Assembly: GCA_037389465.1 (NCBI GenBank)
Contig: JAZARR010000201.1
Span: forward strand, 620,001-684,000
Origin: Baylisascaris procyonis
Taxonomy: Eukaryota > Nematoda > Chromadorea > Rhabditida > Ascarididae
Direction of reading: 5' to 3'
DNA: 64,000 nucleotides
Shown in pieces: positions 25,701-39,969 of this stretch. The position numbers and the translations under genes were made by a program. The notes below the pieces were generated by a model. That model worked only from the letters and a program-made list of their open reading frames with translations. It did not search any database and was not told where the DNA came from. The number at the start of each line of letters is the position of its first letter. Position 1 is the stretch's first letter.

Positions 25701-28700
25701 AATGTTTCTTGCTCCAATCATTGATAAGGGGAGATAAAAATAGATCGACACTTATTCTTGACGCATGAAAGGAGAGAATTTGATGAAAGGTGTGAAAGGC
25801 GTGAAAGATATGAAAAGTATTATTGATGAAATAGAATTGATAAACAAAATACCCCCGATTACCCCACAAAAAAGTTACTGTAATCAGCATCAAGGACTCA
25901 GATGTTCGCCAATCATAATAGTTTACGAAGAAGTTCGCGAAACCCAGTGCATAACAGTGATTATCAACTTCTCTACGAAAATTATTTTCCTTACGAGGAT
26001 AGAGTATTATAGTATTTCTTTGAGCAATTTAATCTTCGCTGATTACATACCGGCCTACTTGAATAACCGATGGCATTCGAACTGTAGCACTGTAGTACTG
26101 TAGTATGACAATAAATCATTACTGTTACTAAAGAAAGATGCCGCATAATTCAGCATGGTCAGGTTTCACATTTTTGATTGTGAAACGTTTTTTATGAACA
26201 AATGAGCTGAACCCGGAGGTGTTAGTTACATGATGAAGATAAGCAATGATATTAAAGAGACAAACCATTGAATCATTCGCTAAATCCCGCATACCGATCT
26301 CCTCTCCATAATAGATACTATTTGTTCCGGGCAACAGAAGTTGAATCATCGTTAAAATTTCAGCCTGTTTGCTTGACTGCACTCGAGATGCCAATCTCGA
26401 AAGAGATGGATTTCCGAACTGCAAAATAGTTTTAAATATATGTTCCGGAAACAAGGCATACCATATGTCCAATGGAGAAAGATAAGAGTTCAGTGAAATA
26501 ATAGTTTATGAAATATTTTAGTCAACCCAGCAAACTATGACATGGTATAAATGCTCGAAATTCACCCTAACTGAAAAAAAAATTTAAAAAAGCAAGTACT
26601 GATTAAACTTAAAGCTAACAAGAATTGAAATTGAGCATTGTTCATAAAAATAGATCCAAAAATTTAAAGTTGCGTGAATTTATGGTCACACCGAAAAGAT
26701 TCAATAACTAATTCCAATTTTTAAGACTCAATCGTCGGAATACCCCTTCTCATTGGTTCGATTAAGTCCAACCTAGGGGCTGCTTATTCTTATCGCGCAA
26801 TCTGAGCTAGCGATTTGTATCTGAATTGATTTAGTAATTAAATCTTTCCATAAATTCCTGCCTATTTCGAGTAAACTCAATTCAGTTGTCAATAGAAATA
26901 AAAACTGAGCGCTCGAAATGCAACACTGCGAAATTTTCGAACACTATCATTTATCTCAGCGATATTTTCTGGCGAAGCATTCTTTGGAGCGATGAACTTG
27001 GCGAACCTTCTCAAATTCGTTTCTTTCAAGTAGATTTTAAAAGTTACAACTTGATTGATTTTGCACAAACTATAATCCTAATTATATCATATTTTTCATT
27101 TTCCTATATCAGATTGAAATTGTTGCAGATCATTTTCTATTCATTTTCTTAAATTTTTTGCAAAATTTTTTTAAGATATATTTGCGAAACTTGAAAGGTT
27201 TAATCCACACTCTGAACAAATGTCTTTCAGCAGAATAGCAGAATTTCGGCAATAATTTTAATATTATCCCTAATAGTGATTGTTTATATGTTTTCTCATG
27301 AATTTTGCATTTAATGAATTTTTTTTCCAATCTTCAAGATCTATTATTTTTATGAAGCTTATATATGGAATATTTGTTGCACTTCCTGTTGTATTCACGC
27401 GATGTTTCGTGGATATTATATGCTTGAATTAAGATGGATACTTTTTTTGAATCCGCAAATTTTAGCAAATTCCACCATAATCTGATAGATTCGTGATAGC
27501 TAAAGTTAAATATAATTTTGTTTTAAGAAACGAGACGAATTTCAATCAAAGCATATTTTCGCCTCTAAAAATTGAATACGCAGTGATATAAAGTATGGTA
27601 TAGTTTATGAAATTTTCGGTTAATAAAGTCAGCTATAGATAGCATCGTTGAAAATATTCCGGCAGCCGATGATGACGATTTAGTTCATCAAAATGGAACA
27701 AGTCTAAAAATTTTCCAACAAATATCTGAAAGACTCTTCTATTAAAATGTTTTTTTTCCAAATACAATACAATTAACGAAAAAGTAATATTTAATTTTCT
27801 GAACAAAAATAAAACCTACTTCCCACATCGGTATAACTTCTTCATTATCCTTATGAAACGATAATATATCGAAGAGTAATTCATGAACGCATCCCGCAAC
27901 GCTATCCTCATTTGAGTAGCAAATTTGATTGCCTCGTCCAATCATACCTAATTCATAGTTCACTATTGAATCCAAACCACTTGATGCTAATTGTCGTTTA
28001 TCGTTTTCTTTAGCGTTATCACGATATGCATAGAGAATTCTAAAAGAAAAAAAAATTTTAATGTTTTTATGAAATATAGAATTTGCGGCAATAAATGCAC
28101 AAATTGCCCATAATAATAATTCATAAAAAATCTCAAAAATTAGAAATTCTCGCAGTAATTATGAGAGATTCAAAGAACTAAACTCTCATCTAGCGCTATC
28201 AATAGGTGAATGTATAAATATTTGAAGTTAAAATCACTCAATTAGGTTACTATAAAAGATTCTCATTCATAGCTGATAAAAAGTTCTAATAAAATCAAAG
28301 ATTATATGAAGCAAAGCGCATTAGATGAACTAGAATATAAGAAATTAGATAAATTCATTATCCAGGGAAACATGGATCATTCTTTTCATCAGTGATATCA
28401 GGAATATACATTTGGTAACATGAATGAAAAAAAGCAAAGTATGCAACTAATACATCACTAAGAAAACATATATTTAACACTGTTTCTGTTTCATTACTTT
28501 TCAGTTTTCATAAAACGCACTGATTGGATCGGCTGCATTATAAGGAATCCATTTAGCGGCAGTCTCCAAGATATGTGCTCCCATCTATCATATTTCCATA
28601 AGCAAAAACGATGAAAAAAGTTTAAACTAACATTTTTTTATTTTTCGCCACTTCACTTTGATTTGCATAAGTTTCGATGTGATTTTTTATATCACGTAGG

Positions 28701-31628
28701 ACATCAAATATAGCAGGCCAATTCTGAAAGAATATGACCTCACGAAATCTCGTGAAATCAGCCATTAAATTGCAAAATTTTATGTTTTTCTACTAAATGA
28801 AGTCAACTATTGGAAGAGCAAATTTACATGTTACAATACCCATCATATACATTTGGGCACATTTCCTAATCAATCCATTTCCACTCTTCATAGTCTCATA
28901 TTCACTACTCAACTTTCCTTTATAAATTTTCGTCTACAAAGAACAATAGTATAATTGACCCTTGAACAATATGGATATACTGCATGGGATCGACTTTATG
29001 CAGATTTTTTGCAAGAAAAAAAGAAAATTTTTCAGATACTTGCGACTTTTGATAATCAAGAAAACTCACTGGAGCAGTTCCGTTTGAAATACGAGCCAAA
29101 TATTCAATTCCGCTTAATTGAAATCCATCGATTCCTTTATCGATCCAATAGGAAAATATTTCCTAAAAATCGCATTAAGCTGGATATTTATTGGTCAGTG
29201 TATTCAATAAATATAAACTGAATAGTGAGAAGCTGAAATAGATGCAACAGGAAATAGTATTAGTATATTTTCAGTATCACAACTGAAATGTGCACAAGCA
29301 GCTTAAAATTATTTTCCCTGATCAACCAATGTAGTGACATTGCTTCTTTAGTTGAAGTATTCAATCAGTTGCATTAAAAAGGACCCTTATTATTTAATGT
29401 TTGAAAATTGATGAATCATTTTTTACTGCGTAACTAGGTTGCAGCTTCAGCAAACCTTCAAATCAGTCAGCGAATGATTAAACTTTCCGCTGGCTGTTAG
29501 CAATTTAAAGAAACATATTTCGAGCCGAATAATGATGAAAAATTATTTTTGCTACTACTTTAATAAGACCTCCGGACATCCGACATCTTTCCTCCCTTCT
29601 CCAACAATTCCTCTTCTCTTTTGGCGTTGGCCACTTCAATTTGGTATTTTCAAATCGATCTTCTGCCTGACTCTATCTTTCTTTCCTTTCCCAATCGAAT
29701 TTTACTCGATTTTGCAGCGTTTTCTCAACGTCGAATTTATTATGCATGAAAAAATAAAGTGCAAAACTATGTTGACATCGGCAACACTCATCATTTGTAA
29801 TGGTATTGATGATAAAATTCAGTTTGTTTCTCAAGAACCGATTGCTGTTTTATTACGAAGTGAAAAAGTGCATTAATTATGAAGCGAAGCGTAGAATGAT
29901 GAAACCTTAAAGAAATGCGGGAAGATTACGCATCGATTTGCCTATGTCATCCGAATCTGGTAGGAGAGAGAAATGGAGATGGGTGGATGGGGGAAGGGGA
30001 AGATGGGAAGGGAAGGGGTGCGAAGGAAATGAAATATGAACAATTTCTGATCTCGAATTCTATCTTTAGAAAATGTTCTTATATGTGTTCTCATATATGT
30101 AGCAACAAATACGACGATTAACATATACGCATTCACAAAGACATTTTTATTTTAATTTACATCTCTATAAGAATTCTTTAGTAGAGATGTTCCATCTTTA
30201 TTAAGTTCCACCTTTATTAAGTCCCATATTTATTAAGTTTATTAAGTTCTTAAAAGAGATTATCTTTTTTTTTAAGTTCCTGCCAGTTACACCCAAATAT
30301 TTTATTTATTTCTAGCGAAATATATGCAAAAAAAATCTCGTAATAAATCAAAGCCATATGTTTATTTTTTTCGGTTTCGAAAATTCAAAACGATAAGTAA
30401 AATAAAAGCAATCAAAACTTACAAACATATCATTTCGTAGTCCATTACTTTGCCAATTTAAAATTGGCCAATTTGGTTTACTATCATAATGCATATAATA
30501 TATAGTTGTGTTCTTAAATTCCGACATAAACGGAAGTGCACCAGTCCTTCGCCAATGATAATAACCCGAATAATTTGCATTCTCAGGTAGACTTGCTCTT
30601 GAGCTTCGTAGAAACCAATCATGCTCGTTCGATGTTACTGCTATTGGCATACTCATTACCACTTTTAGACCTGAAATATTTGACACGATCATGTGGAAAA
30701 AATTTTTCATTTTAAATAATATCGCTATTTTGTAATTTCTGCATTTTTATTATTCAATTTGGCTCAATAAATTTTAGAATATCTATTTTTTCTTTAAACA
30801 GGTGGAAATATAACTCATCTTTCATGCTATCAAATATACTTTCACGATTTCACTATCAAAACTTCAGCATTTTTTTCTCAAAAAATATTTTAAAAATATT
30901 TTAAAACAAAGGAAAATAAAAAGAAAGAAAGAGATGGATGAATAGATATTCTGCATTATTTAAGTAATGCTTTAAGTTTTATTTGCGCGAAACTCGCAAG
31001 GAGCATAAAGATAAATGAAATATTGCGAATATATCGATTCCCAAATATAAGAAACTGTTCTCGCTTTTTCAAAATATTCTTTGATGATTCTATGGTTGTG
31101 GCTCTCGCCAAAGTTACACGACATTGATTATTTGACAGTAGCTTCCGGTCACATCTTACAAAAGAAACAGAAGTTGACGAATCTGACCACTTTGATTAGA
31201 TAACTTCACTAAAAGAAGATTAGTCTTTGGGAGTGGTGGCAGATGACAGGATTTTTAGTTATGGGGTAAAATGAATGAAATGTAAGTGGTCATTTTTTGG
31301 GAAACATATTTTCTATTACTAATTACCAAGCATCGCTTAAGTCTAGAAACGCAAACTCTGATGTTAATCCTCAATACGAAAATAAATCGTCATTTGAAAA
31401 ATTGCTCAAAAATCTATCGCATTTTCTGGAAGAAAGTGATCGAGAGGTATCTGATTCAACAGCAAGTGATAAATATTTTTGATGGTTTTCTAAAAAAAGC
31501 CTACTCATTTGCACAAAGGGCAGCTCACTCAAACGTGAAAATCCTGGAAGCATAAGTTGATTGTTACTTCAGATTCCAATTGGTTATCATTTGATGCCAG
31601 GTGATATATTTCAAATTCTTAGTAAAAT

Positions 31629-31675
<47 letters not shown>

Positions 31676-34600
31676 GAGGAGGAGGAGGAGAAAAACGAAA
31701 CCTGCAGATTTGTAATAACTGTAGATTGTAATAATGCACATCTTTAGAGCACAGTATGATACCTTTGCTGTGTACAGCCTCAATGAACGTATCTACGTCA
31801 GCGTTCACCCCAAGCTTCGAATCGACGGCTCGATGATCCCTAATCGCATCGGTGAAATTATCGGACAACAAAAGTGGAGACGCCCAAACAGCTTGCACTC
31901 CTAAACGGCGGATATTCTCCAGTCGCTCAATTGCACCGTTGAAATCGCCCAAACCATCTCCGTCTGAATCTTGGAACGATGGCGTCCAAATCTGAAAATT
32001 TCCATTTTTGAACGATGATTAGTTTTGATTAACAATGAATGCCTCAATTCCAGTTTCACCTCACAAACATACAACACCTATTGCAAAAAGCAGTGAAATT
32101 TTTCATTACGAAATATATAATTAAAATAAGAGTGATTCAGGTTGACGGCTGCTTTAGTTAGGATTCAGAAAATCCAGATGAACTATCCTCTTTTTAAATG
32201 TGAATTTGTGTATACTATAATACAGGACCAGGAACAAAGTTATCATACACCTCTCAGTGCAATATTTGGGAGTCGTATTTTTTCATTTCTTAAGGGAAGG
32301 TCCCATATCCCGTATCAAGTGGACATGAGAATCGCTTTGGAGAAAGAGCCATTGAAGAGCATTCTCCTTCTCCCCTCCTCCTTCCCATCTTTAAACATCA
32401 TTTTTGTTTTACTGACAGGAGTATGAGCTGAAATCCACGTCCTTTGTTCGAAAGTGGAAATATTTGCCAATCAACATTTTCTCATATCGATTTCACCCTG
32501 AATTTCTTTCATATTCTTATCAAACCTTGCAATCTGGATTTTACAAATCTCTTTTATTTTAGTGAGCATCACTATTTCGTTTCTCCTTGGAAATCCCATC
32601 ACCATAGTTATATATCGCTTTATTTTTAAGCTTAACGTTCCTAGGATCATGATATATTGAAGAAGGATCGTCCACTTTTTAGAAGTTTCAACAACTACTA
32701 TTATCGTTAAGCAGTTGTTCTATTAATGAAAGATGTTGCTTTCGTAAATACCAAGTATGGGCAACAAGCAATAGTGGTTGATGCTGATTGCTTTTATGTC
32801 ATCGAAAAATAAGCAATGTTATTTGGTGCATTGATAAGGTATGCGCTGCAATTCGGCTAAATAATCGTAGTATGTATGTGTGATTTATCTAGTAAAAAAT
32901 GAACTCATTCATTCTTCATAAAATAATAGCCTCGAAAAGCATTACGGAAGTAAGAAAAAGCGAAACCTATTGGCAAATGAAACGTTTTGATAATGAAAAG
33001 AAATGAACGTCTTTCTGAGCTTCTTTATCTGATGCAGATCTTAACGTCGATTGTTTTAGCTTTATACAAATGTTTTCACAACTTGAAAAAAATCAACTTT
33101 CTACGCTTTTTCATTGAAACGTAATCTTAATTTCAAATTGAATGGCTTGAATGAACGAAGAAGAATCAGTGTGAAACTTATAACATGAATAAACATTTTG
33201 ATTACCGCTTGCTTTTGTGGGCAAAACAATCGAAATTCTACTAACATGATAAGCGATTGCACTTTGCCACCAACTTGGCGCAATTTTCACCGCACATCCT
33301 GGACTTAACGCCACAATTAAAATCGCCGCAACGAACATCAAAATCCATAGAAGCCAAAAGAGAATAAAAAGTACCCATCTGAAATAAATTCGAGTCAATT
33401 TGCAATCGCATTACCCATGCTCAGAAGTTTGCCTCGAGCGACTGCTTTTCGATATGTGTCATTCACTCAGGATACGTCAAAATTAGAGACATATGTAGGT
33501 TGTTATTAGCGATAATGATGCTTATTATCTCAAATTAGCATAATTTTTGATTTAATGAAGTGAGATTTAGCGATTGATTTGCTGAGAATTGCTTGAGACC
33601 AATAAAATCGACGGTTGAATACGTGAGAATAATTGCCATCGATATTGTTTTATAGTTTCAAATATAATTAAACAATCTCGGCCAATCGTTGGTATTAATT
33701 GCATTGCCAGTAGGCAAAATTATTTCCTATAATCGCTAATTGATAGGAATTCAGTCGCGAAGATCAGTTTAGGCAGTTTAGCTTGAGGATTTTTCTTAAA
33801 AAGGTGAAGTGAAGTGTAAATTTTTCTCAAACTTCAACACATAACTAAATTGATAGATTCCTAAAACTTATCTGTGCATAACTGTTAGACGATTCCCGAG
33901 TTGAAATTTTCAAACAAACAGACATATAGACGTACACACGTTCCTATAGACAAAACATCGTCAAAACGTTTTCTGAAGCAAATTTGGAAAATAGCATTAA
34001 AGAGGGATATTCGGAAGTCATTCAATACAACGGGCCTGATTAGTTAGAACATTGATGTACTAGTCCGCATAATTTATTGTTCGTTGGCAATCCATAAAAG
34101 TGAGTTTACTTTGATGAATAGAATTTTGAGAGAATAATTTCTGGAAATTTCGTTCATTAGGGTTTTGTAACACTCATAAGCTTGGCCTCATTGATAGTGA
34201 AGAAATGCTTCGGCAATTATTATGCAGCTTTATGGTGTGGATGAATGAATTAATCATATGTCGTTAAAAAATTTTCACAGAAATGGAAGTAAATAAACAA
34301 CAAAATATTTCATTAACTTTAATGTTTTTTTTCAATTTACCGGAAATGTTTTCCTATGGCATACAAGCAGCTCATTTTCAAACAATTCAATTCGTTAGTT
34401 GTTCATGCTATACTCAAACAATTCACCTCATACTTTCAACTAAAATGAGACAGGAAAAAACCTCAAATTAAAAACAAAAGCATACCTCAACGTGCGCCAA
34501 AATGGGTCGTTTTTATACTTTTCCACCTCTGCAAGCGTCAGGCCAAAGCTCTCTTTTGGTTCTTCGCCCGGTAGAGGAGGCTCATGTCTCGGTAGCAATT

Positions 34601-36858
34601 CATCCTTTGGGAGAGGTTCGTTTTTAGGATTGGTTTCTTCAACTTTTGGTAGTGGCTGTTTAATAGGTTGAGTTGCACCAACTGTTGGTTCATATCTTGT
34701 CGGTGGTGGTTCTTTTCGTGGTCCATATCCGGTTAATGGCTCAGTAGCGCGTGGGGTAGGTTCGTATTTGGTTGGTGGTGGCTCATATCTGGCAGGTGGT
34801 TCTGGCCTAGTTGTAGGCGGCTCATACTTTGTTGGTAGTTGCTCCCTCTTCGGCAATGGCTCATATCTCGGCAACGGTATTTCCGCTGGTGTGGGATCTT
34901 TCGGCAACAGGACTACATTTGACGGGTCACCGGGCGCTGATTCCATGGGCGGTTGTCCATCCTGGAAACGCAAGTATTTAATAATCCACGGAAAGTAAGC
35001 GCAACCTTTGTTTAAGTTTTTCTTAGGAAACGCTTTTCAGCTATGCATACTGACTGCTCCATCGGCTGAATTGTTTGAAATTTCGTTTCAGACCATCAAA
35101 TAAATGAATTTTCGTTAAATGAATCCATATTAAATGGTGGCCTAAATTTATGAATTTTAATTTAGTAAACAAGAGAAAATTCGTGATTGTATAGTCGTAT
35201 TTCCTTCATTGCAATGCAGCATCAGTCGACCTCGTGTGATCGATTATGGGAATATTCAATAAATTTCTTAATATTCAAAAAATCTTCCAGTTTATTGATA
35301 CCTTAATTGCTGATAAATGCCAACTATCTACTTCATGATTAATTAGTACTTTATAAGCCGTTTATTTAATGGCCCGGAAGTTTTAAACACTTAGATAGTT
35401 GTTGCTCATGAGCATCCCCACTCTTCAACAATCCTTAATGCTCCTAAATAAACTTTTATTTATTTTTTCAGGTGTTAAATCTTAGCAATAAAATGAGCAA
35501 AATGGTTATTAAAAATATTAATAGAAAGCATTGAGCATTATTTCCATGCTTTGTGATGAGGTCATGAACCCGAAACGTTTCGTTAATAAAATTTCCCCTA
35601 AAAACACTCTTTGATGTGCAGCGATATCCTGAACGATCATCATACTACGCATTGCGGCAACAGTTCACCACTATTACTTACTTTTTGGTACCCTCAATAT
35701 GCATTAAATACAACTTTTGAGGAAAAATAATTTAATATTTGTAATGGTAAAATAAGTAATATTATATATGCGTAAAGTTCGAGCTTTTTTTCGAAAATAT
35801 TCGGTTCGATGACGATAAATAGATATTCAGTTAGCGAAATCACATATTCGATCTAAAGGTTATGAAATCGATCCACAAAACAACTAATTACTGTCTGACG
35901 TATAGAAACAATCAAAGACTAACCTGCACTGATATCTTACATCTAAATGCTCTTTTAAATGAAAATCAAGTGGACAGATAAACGGGTAAATCAGGTAAGT
36001 AGATAAACAGATAAAGAAGTGTATGTTCATTGAAAAATAGAACACGCAACTACAACGCATCTTTTGTAATCATTGACTATTCGAAAGCGTCAAATCTTTT
36101 ATTTGGCGTTTGGCATACATAACTCAAAACGCTTTTAGCCCACGAAAGTAGGAATTAGCTGATAGGTGTAATTTATAGTTTTAAATTTTTGCCTTCATAT
36201 CCTCAATTATAAAGATTTAATTTCATTATCGCATCTATTTTCTATATGCACTAATAATTATGCATATAGATCCTATTCAGCAAAAAATATTCGATATTTT
36301 CTTTCCCCCGTATTTTCAGAGAGTTTCATTTTCTCAGAAGGATTCTTTTATTTAAAAACTTTGTTTAAAGTAGATCTCAAGGTCTTTCTTGAGTCTTCCC
36401 CAAATCTGGAAAACGGCTTTCCTATTCGATGAGGTGCTCTGATCAAGTAATTTCTTTTATTTATATGAATATGGTGAGTTATTCTTTTCACAAATATTTT
36501 CCGCAAAGTACTCCTAATTGAGTGGCAGAAATTTTATTCTGACATTGGACTTTTATATATTCACGATAAAACATAAAAGGTTCTTTGTCAGTAAAATCCA
36601 TCCTTTCATTATCACTGCTCGATTCATCGCCTGCACGGTGAGGTAATCATTAGTTTTCTGCAGTTTACCTATTCAGGTTCGAAAAAACTTCATTAAAGGA
36701 AAAAAAAGTTGAAAGACCTTGACAAATTTAACAGGCGGTGGTACTTTATTGCCCATAATTGCGACGATATAGCTCTCGGTTTTATGGCCTTTTTCCACCT
36801 CATATTGCCGTGGAGTTTTTCCTTGTGGTCCTGGCATCATCGCATTGCTCGTAGACAT
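22730..36858 (-). CDS. SLC3A-type amino-acid transporter heavy chain, 4F2hc/rBAT-like (12 exons, 758 aa)
   Basis: Type II membrane glycoprotein that would escort an SLC7 light chain to the cell surface; C. elegans ATGP-1/2 are the comparable proteins. Exons: 36718-36858, 34486-34961, 33246-33378, 31763-31991, 30423-30670, 29070-29162, 28632-28723, 27820-28039, 26266-26418, 25263-25376, 24026-24193 and 22730-22939. Every junction is GT-AG and in phase. Residues 48 to about 185 form a proline-rich cytoplasmic region of RYEP/KYEP repeats. TM is at about 207-230 (WVLFILFWLLW), followed by Cys234, placed like the cysteine that links to the light chain. An alpha-amylase-like barrel follows: DSDGDGLGDFNG at about 258-269, GIDGFQL at 419-425, LPGTNSIYYGEEIG near 575-588. 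A C-terminal beta domain ends LPAEQGVIIKFA. The GH13 nucleophile is replaced (GFQLS), so the protein should be non-enzymatic. The first donor (AAG/GTCTTT) is the weakest. Confidence 0.95.
30190..30262. repeat. Degenerate TTTATTAAGTTCC repeat in SLC3A intron 5
   Basis: The motif TTTATTAAGT recurs four times with C-rich spacers within about 75 bases. It is non-coding. Confidence 0.8.
31635..31690. repeat. (TA)n followed by (GAG)n, in SLC3A intron 4
   Basis: Alternating AT at 31635-31672, directly followed by six GAG triplets to 31690. It lies 73 bases downstream, in transcript sense, of the exon ending at 31763. Confidence 0.95.
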
Positions 36859-39800
36859 CCTTAACTTTACCAGACGTTACTTGAGCTTTCGGAAACCCTC
36901 GTTCAATGCCTTAATAATTTCGTATTACCGTTAATACATAGAAATGAACAAAGTACAACGTGATTGTTGAGCATAAAGTTCACAACTTAAGAGTTTATTA
37001 AGTTATAATATATCAGTTAAGACGAAATTATCAGTGGTAAAAATCAGTATAACGCACGAGCATAGACATTCACTGATATAAGAGCTTATCGAAGATATAA
37101 CTATTTACAAGTTTCACAGCTAAAAGCCTCATTCACGTATGAGTCGCTTTTTAAGCGAAAGTCGTCAATTTCAGGATAAATTCCGATTGTTTTGGTTTGC
37201 AGCATACCCGACAAATATGATATGGTTAGTAGATGAAAGCTGAATAGATTATTTTATAGTTTTTATTGATGGATTTGCAAACAAGTATGGAACTTATAGA
37301 AAGAAATCAAAAAACGGAAATTTAAATTGAATCCAAAAACACCTCTGAAGACGGCAAAAATGATTTCTGATAGAATAGAGAGGGATACATCCAACTCAAT
37401 ATTCTCTAAAATATATTTTAAGCAGTATATTACTGAAAAGGTATTCGTTAATGACGATCGTAAGTTCAATTCCTCGTGAGATTTGCAAATATTTGCGATA
37501 AAATACATCATTCTTAACAACGACCAAAATCACTATCACTGCAGTATAATAAGTCAACATTGCAAAGCGGATAAATATAGAATGGCAAACGCTCGGCAAC
37601 AATCTTCCAATAGGCAATTAATTGCGGATTGACGACTCAATTTCAGGATATTTGTTATCAGCTAATAATAGAATTTGTTAACGCCTAACAATTTGTTATC
37701 AGCTAACATATCAGCTAACAAATAGTTGTATAAATTCAATAAATAATTCATAAAATGAAATTCAAATTGGTGGGGTACAGTTAATTATTCGTTAACCGAA
37801 TAGCCACCGCGCGTTTTAGGTTTTAATAGCGATCTCTGAAACGATGGAAATAAGCGACAAGGACTGAATTGCAGGAAATATTGAAATGAGTAAATTGTTT
37901 GCCGAATTCTATAACACAATTATGTAAATAATATAACATAATTATTCAAATTATGTCATAATTTAATCTATGAATTCAGTAATCCTACAATGAAATGGAT
38001 ATATTCTCGACGATGGAAAATAAAAGCGCTCAGCGAGAAAACATTTCAATATTTTGCGGCTCTAAGCCGATTCATGTATATCGATCGTGCGAATAGCAAG
38101 CACATTGCAATCGTTTAGGACGAACAAAGAGTGCACAACAATCCATCACAGCTTCCACGAAGATTTTCACAACGCGTTGATTTCATCTGCATTCATCGCA
38201 AATGTTAGCCATAACAGAAACAGTTGTTATTGTAACACAATTCTTTTTCATTCAATGCAGATAATCACGGTAATATGCTAAAATAAAACAATGTGCTAGT
38301 GGAAAATTATTCGTTTTTTTTTAACGCTTATATTTCTTACGTACTCAAATTCTTTCGATATCCTATTCACGTCGGTCTATACTACGATTTAAAATATGCC
38401 TCTAGCTATGAATTGTATCTTACTCTTCAGAAATGTCGCATACCCTGGATAGTAGAAGAAAATCATTTTAGTTTGCAGATCTGGAGAAATTGTTGATAAA
38501 ATATGTTGCAGATTTATGCAATGGATGTAATAATTATGAACGATGGTTGGGGCGGGGGTTGAGGAAAGGGATAGTCCCAAAGTTAAGCAGTATTTTTGAG
38601 GCCTAGCAAACCAGTTCAATGACGAAATCACTGGCATAGATTGCCTATTAGGACAGGATTTAAAATGAAAAGAAAGAAATATTCTGGTAAATGTGCAAAT
38701 ATTAGGATGCAATGCATAAGCGGAGATGCGTGAAGTGAGCAATTCAAAAAGCAACAATCTTTGACAATATTACATAACACATTTTCGAGAGATGTTTGTT
38801 TGGCTTTTGCGTCATTCAACGAATACAAACATTACAATCTTCTGTTGCTTCATCATCGAAACATTCAACCAAACATCGTAGATTTATTGGTTATCCAAGG
38901 TGTTCACTTCTTATAGAAAGATTATAACTTATAGTTGTAAATTTCAACCTTAAATACTCACGTCTAATACTTACTTCAATTGAAAAGTTCATGGATATTG
39001 TAGTAATATACTTTTGGGGATTGACGACCTTGTAGCTTGTGGTGAACTTTTGTTTACACAAAAAAGGTGAAGTGAGAGTTGAAGACGTTGTGAAGACTAA
39101 TCTAAGCGAAGGCGAAAGTGAGCAGAAATTGTTGAATGCTTTTAGTGTTTGGAGGCGTTCCGGTTGGTTTAATTGATGCGATTTTAAAGGAAGTGTCTGC
39201 TCTCCTTCTATCCAAGGCCATACAACGCATGCGCCGATTCGTTTGTTTACAACGACGCTTGTATGGCGAAGCACCAAATTACAAAAACATCATCACTATA
39301 CGGAAATTTAAAATTTGATAGTCTTATTTTTTTGGGGAAATTATAAATAATATGGGTCAGATAAAATTCCACAATCGGAATAATACCTCCCCCTTCCTTG
39401 CGATAAAATGACTCCACTATAAACTTAAATGTCTTAGCAAATTTTGGGGGGGCCCAAAATATCTTATAAGTCCTATTCTGGATAGATAGTCTCATGCATT
39501 ACTGTAGAGCAAAAAATTCTATTAAATATCACTATATCATTTCCTCAGTGGCATTCGTTTCTGACTGAAATTAAGGCTACTTATTACCAGATGGTTTCCG
39601 CTTAGTTAGATTGAATTTCTTTCTAAAGAGAAGCAAGTCATTTCAATGACTACGCCAGTGAATGTCGATTCAAATATGGTGGCCTAACGAAATGGCAGTG
39701 AAAGTATAAGGAATGAGCTGAACACTGAATGTATTTTTGTAATTTTGAAATACAAACCTACAAGATCCATTTCAGTAATATCACTTATTACTGATCTACT

Positions 39801-39969
39801 TGTTAATATTATTACTAGATGATATTTTCATGATATTATTCCCGGCAAGTATTTGCAAATCGTTGAGGAAAAAATTCGCATCTTATTATAAATTTCATCA
39901 ACCTTGAAGGTAACATTGATATTAATAGCATATGAGATAAATTTCCATTTGTTATGGTATAAATGATTA
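36859..39969. other. Intergenic, upstream of SLC3A
   Basis: This separates the SLC3A start codon from the stop of the next minus-strand gene. It probably contains the SLC3A promoter and any leader acceptor, but no clear one is visible; the nearest pyrimidine-rich AG (GGGTTTCCGAAAG) is weak. A short repeat of TTTGTTATCAGCTAA and its fragments lies at about 37646-37725. The minus-strand ORF at 38891-39277 lacks exon signals. Confidence 0.45.

Noticed and set aside
26746..26776. tRNA B-box-like GGTTCGATTAAG
   Set aside because: No matching A box, acceptor stem or anticodon arm around it; no tRNA was found in the window.
34440..34973. 177-codon minus-strand ORF as a stand-alone proline-rich protein
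   Set aside because: Both ends run into intron sequence; it is SLC3A exon 2, in phase with its neighbours.
38891..39277. 128-codon minus-strand ORF upstream of SLC3A
   Set aside because: No hydrophobic or domain pattern and no acceptor or donor that would link it to the SLC3A start exon.
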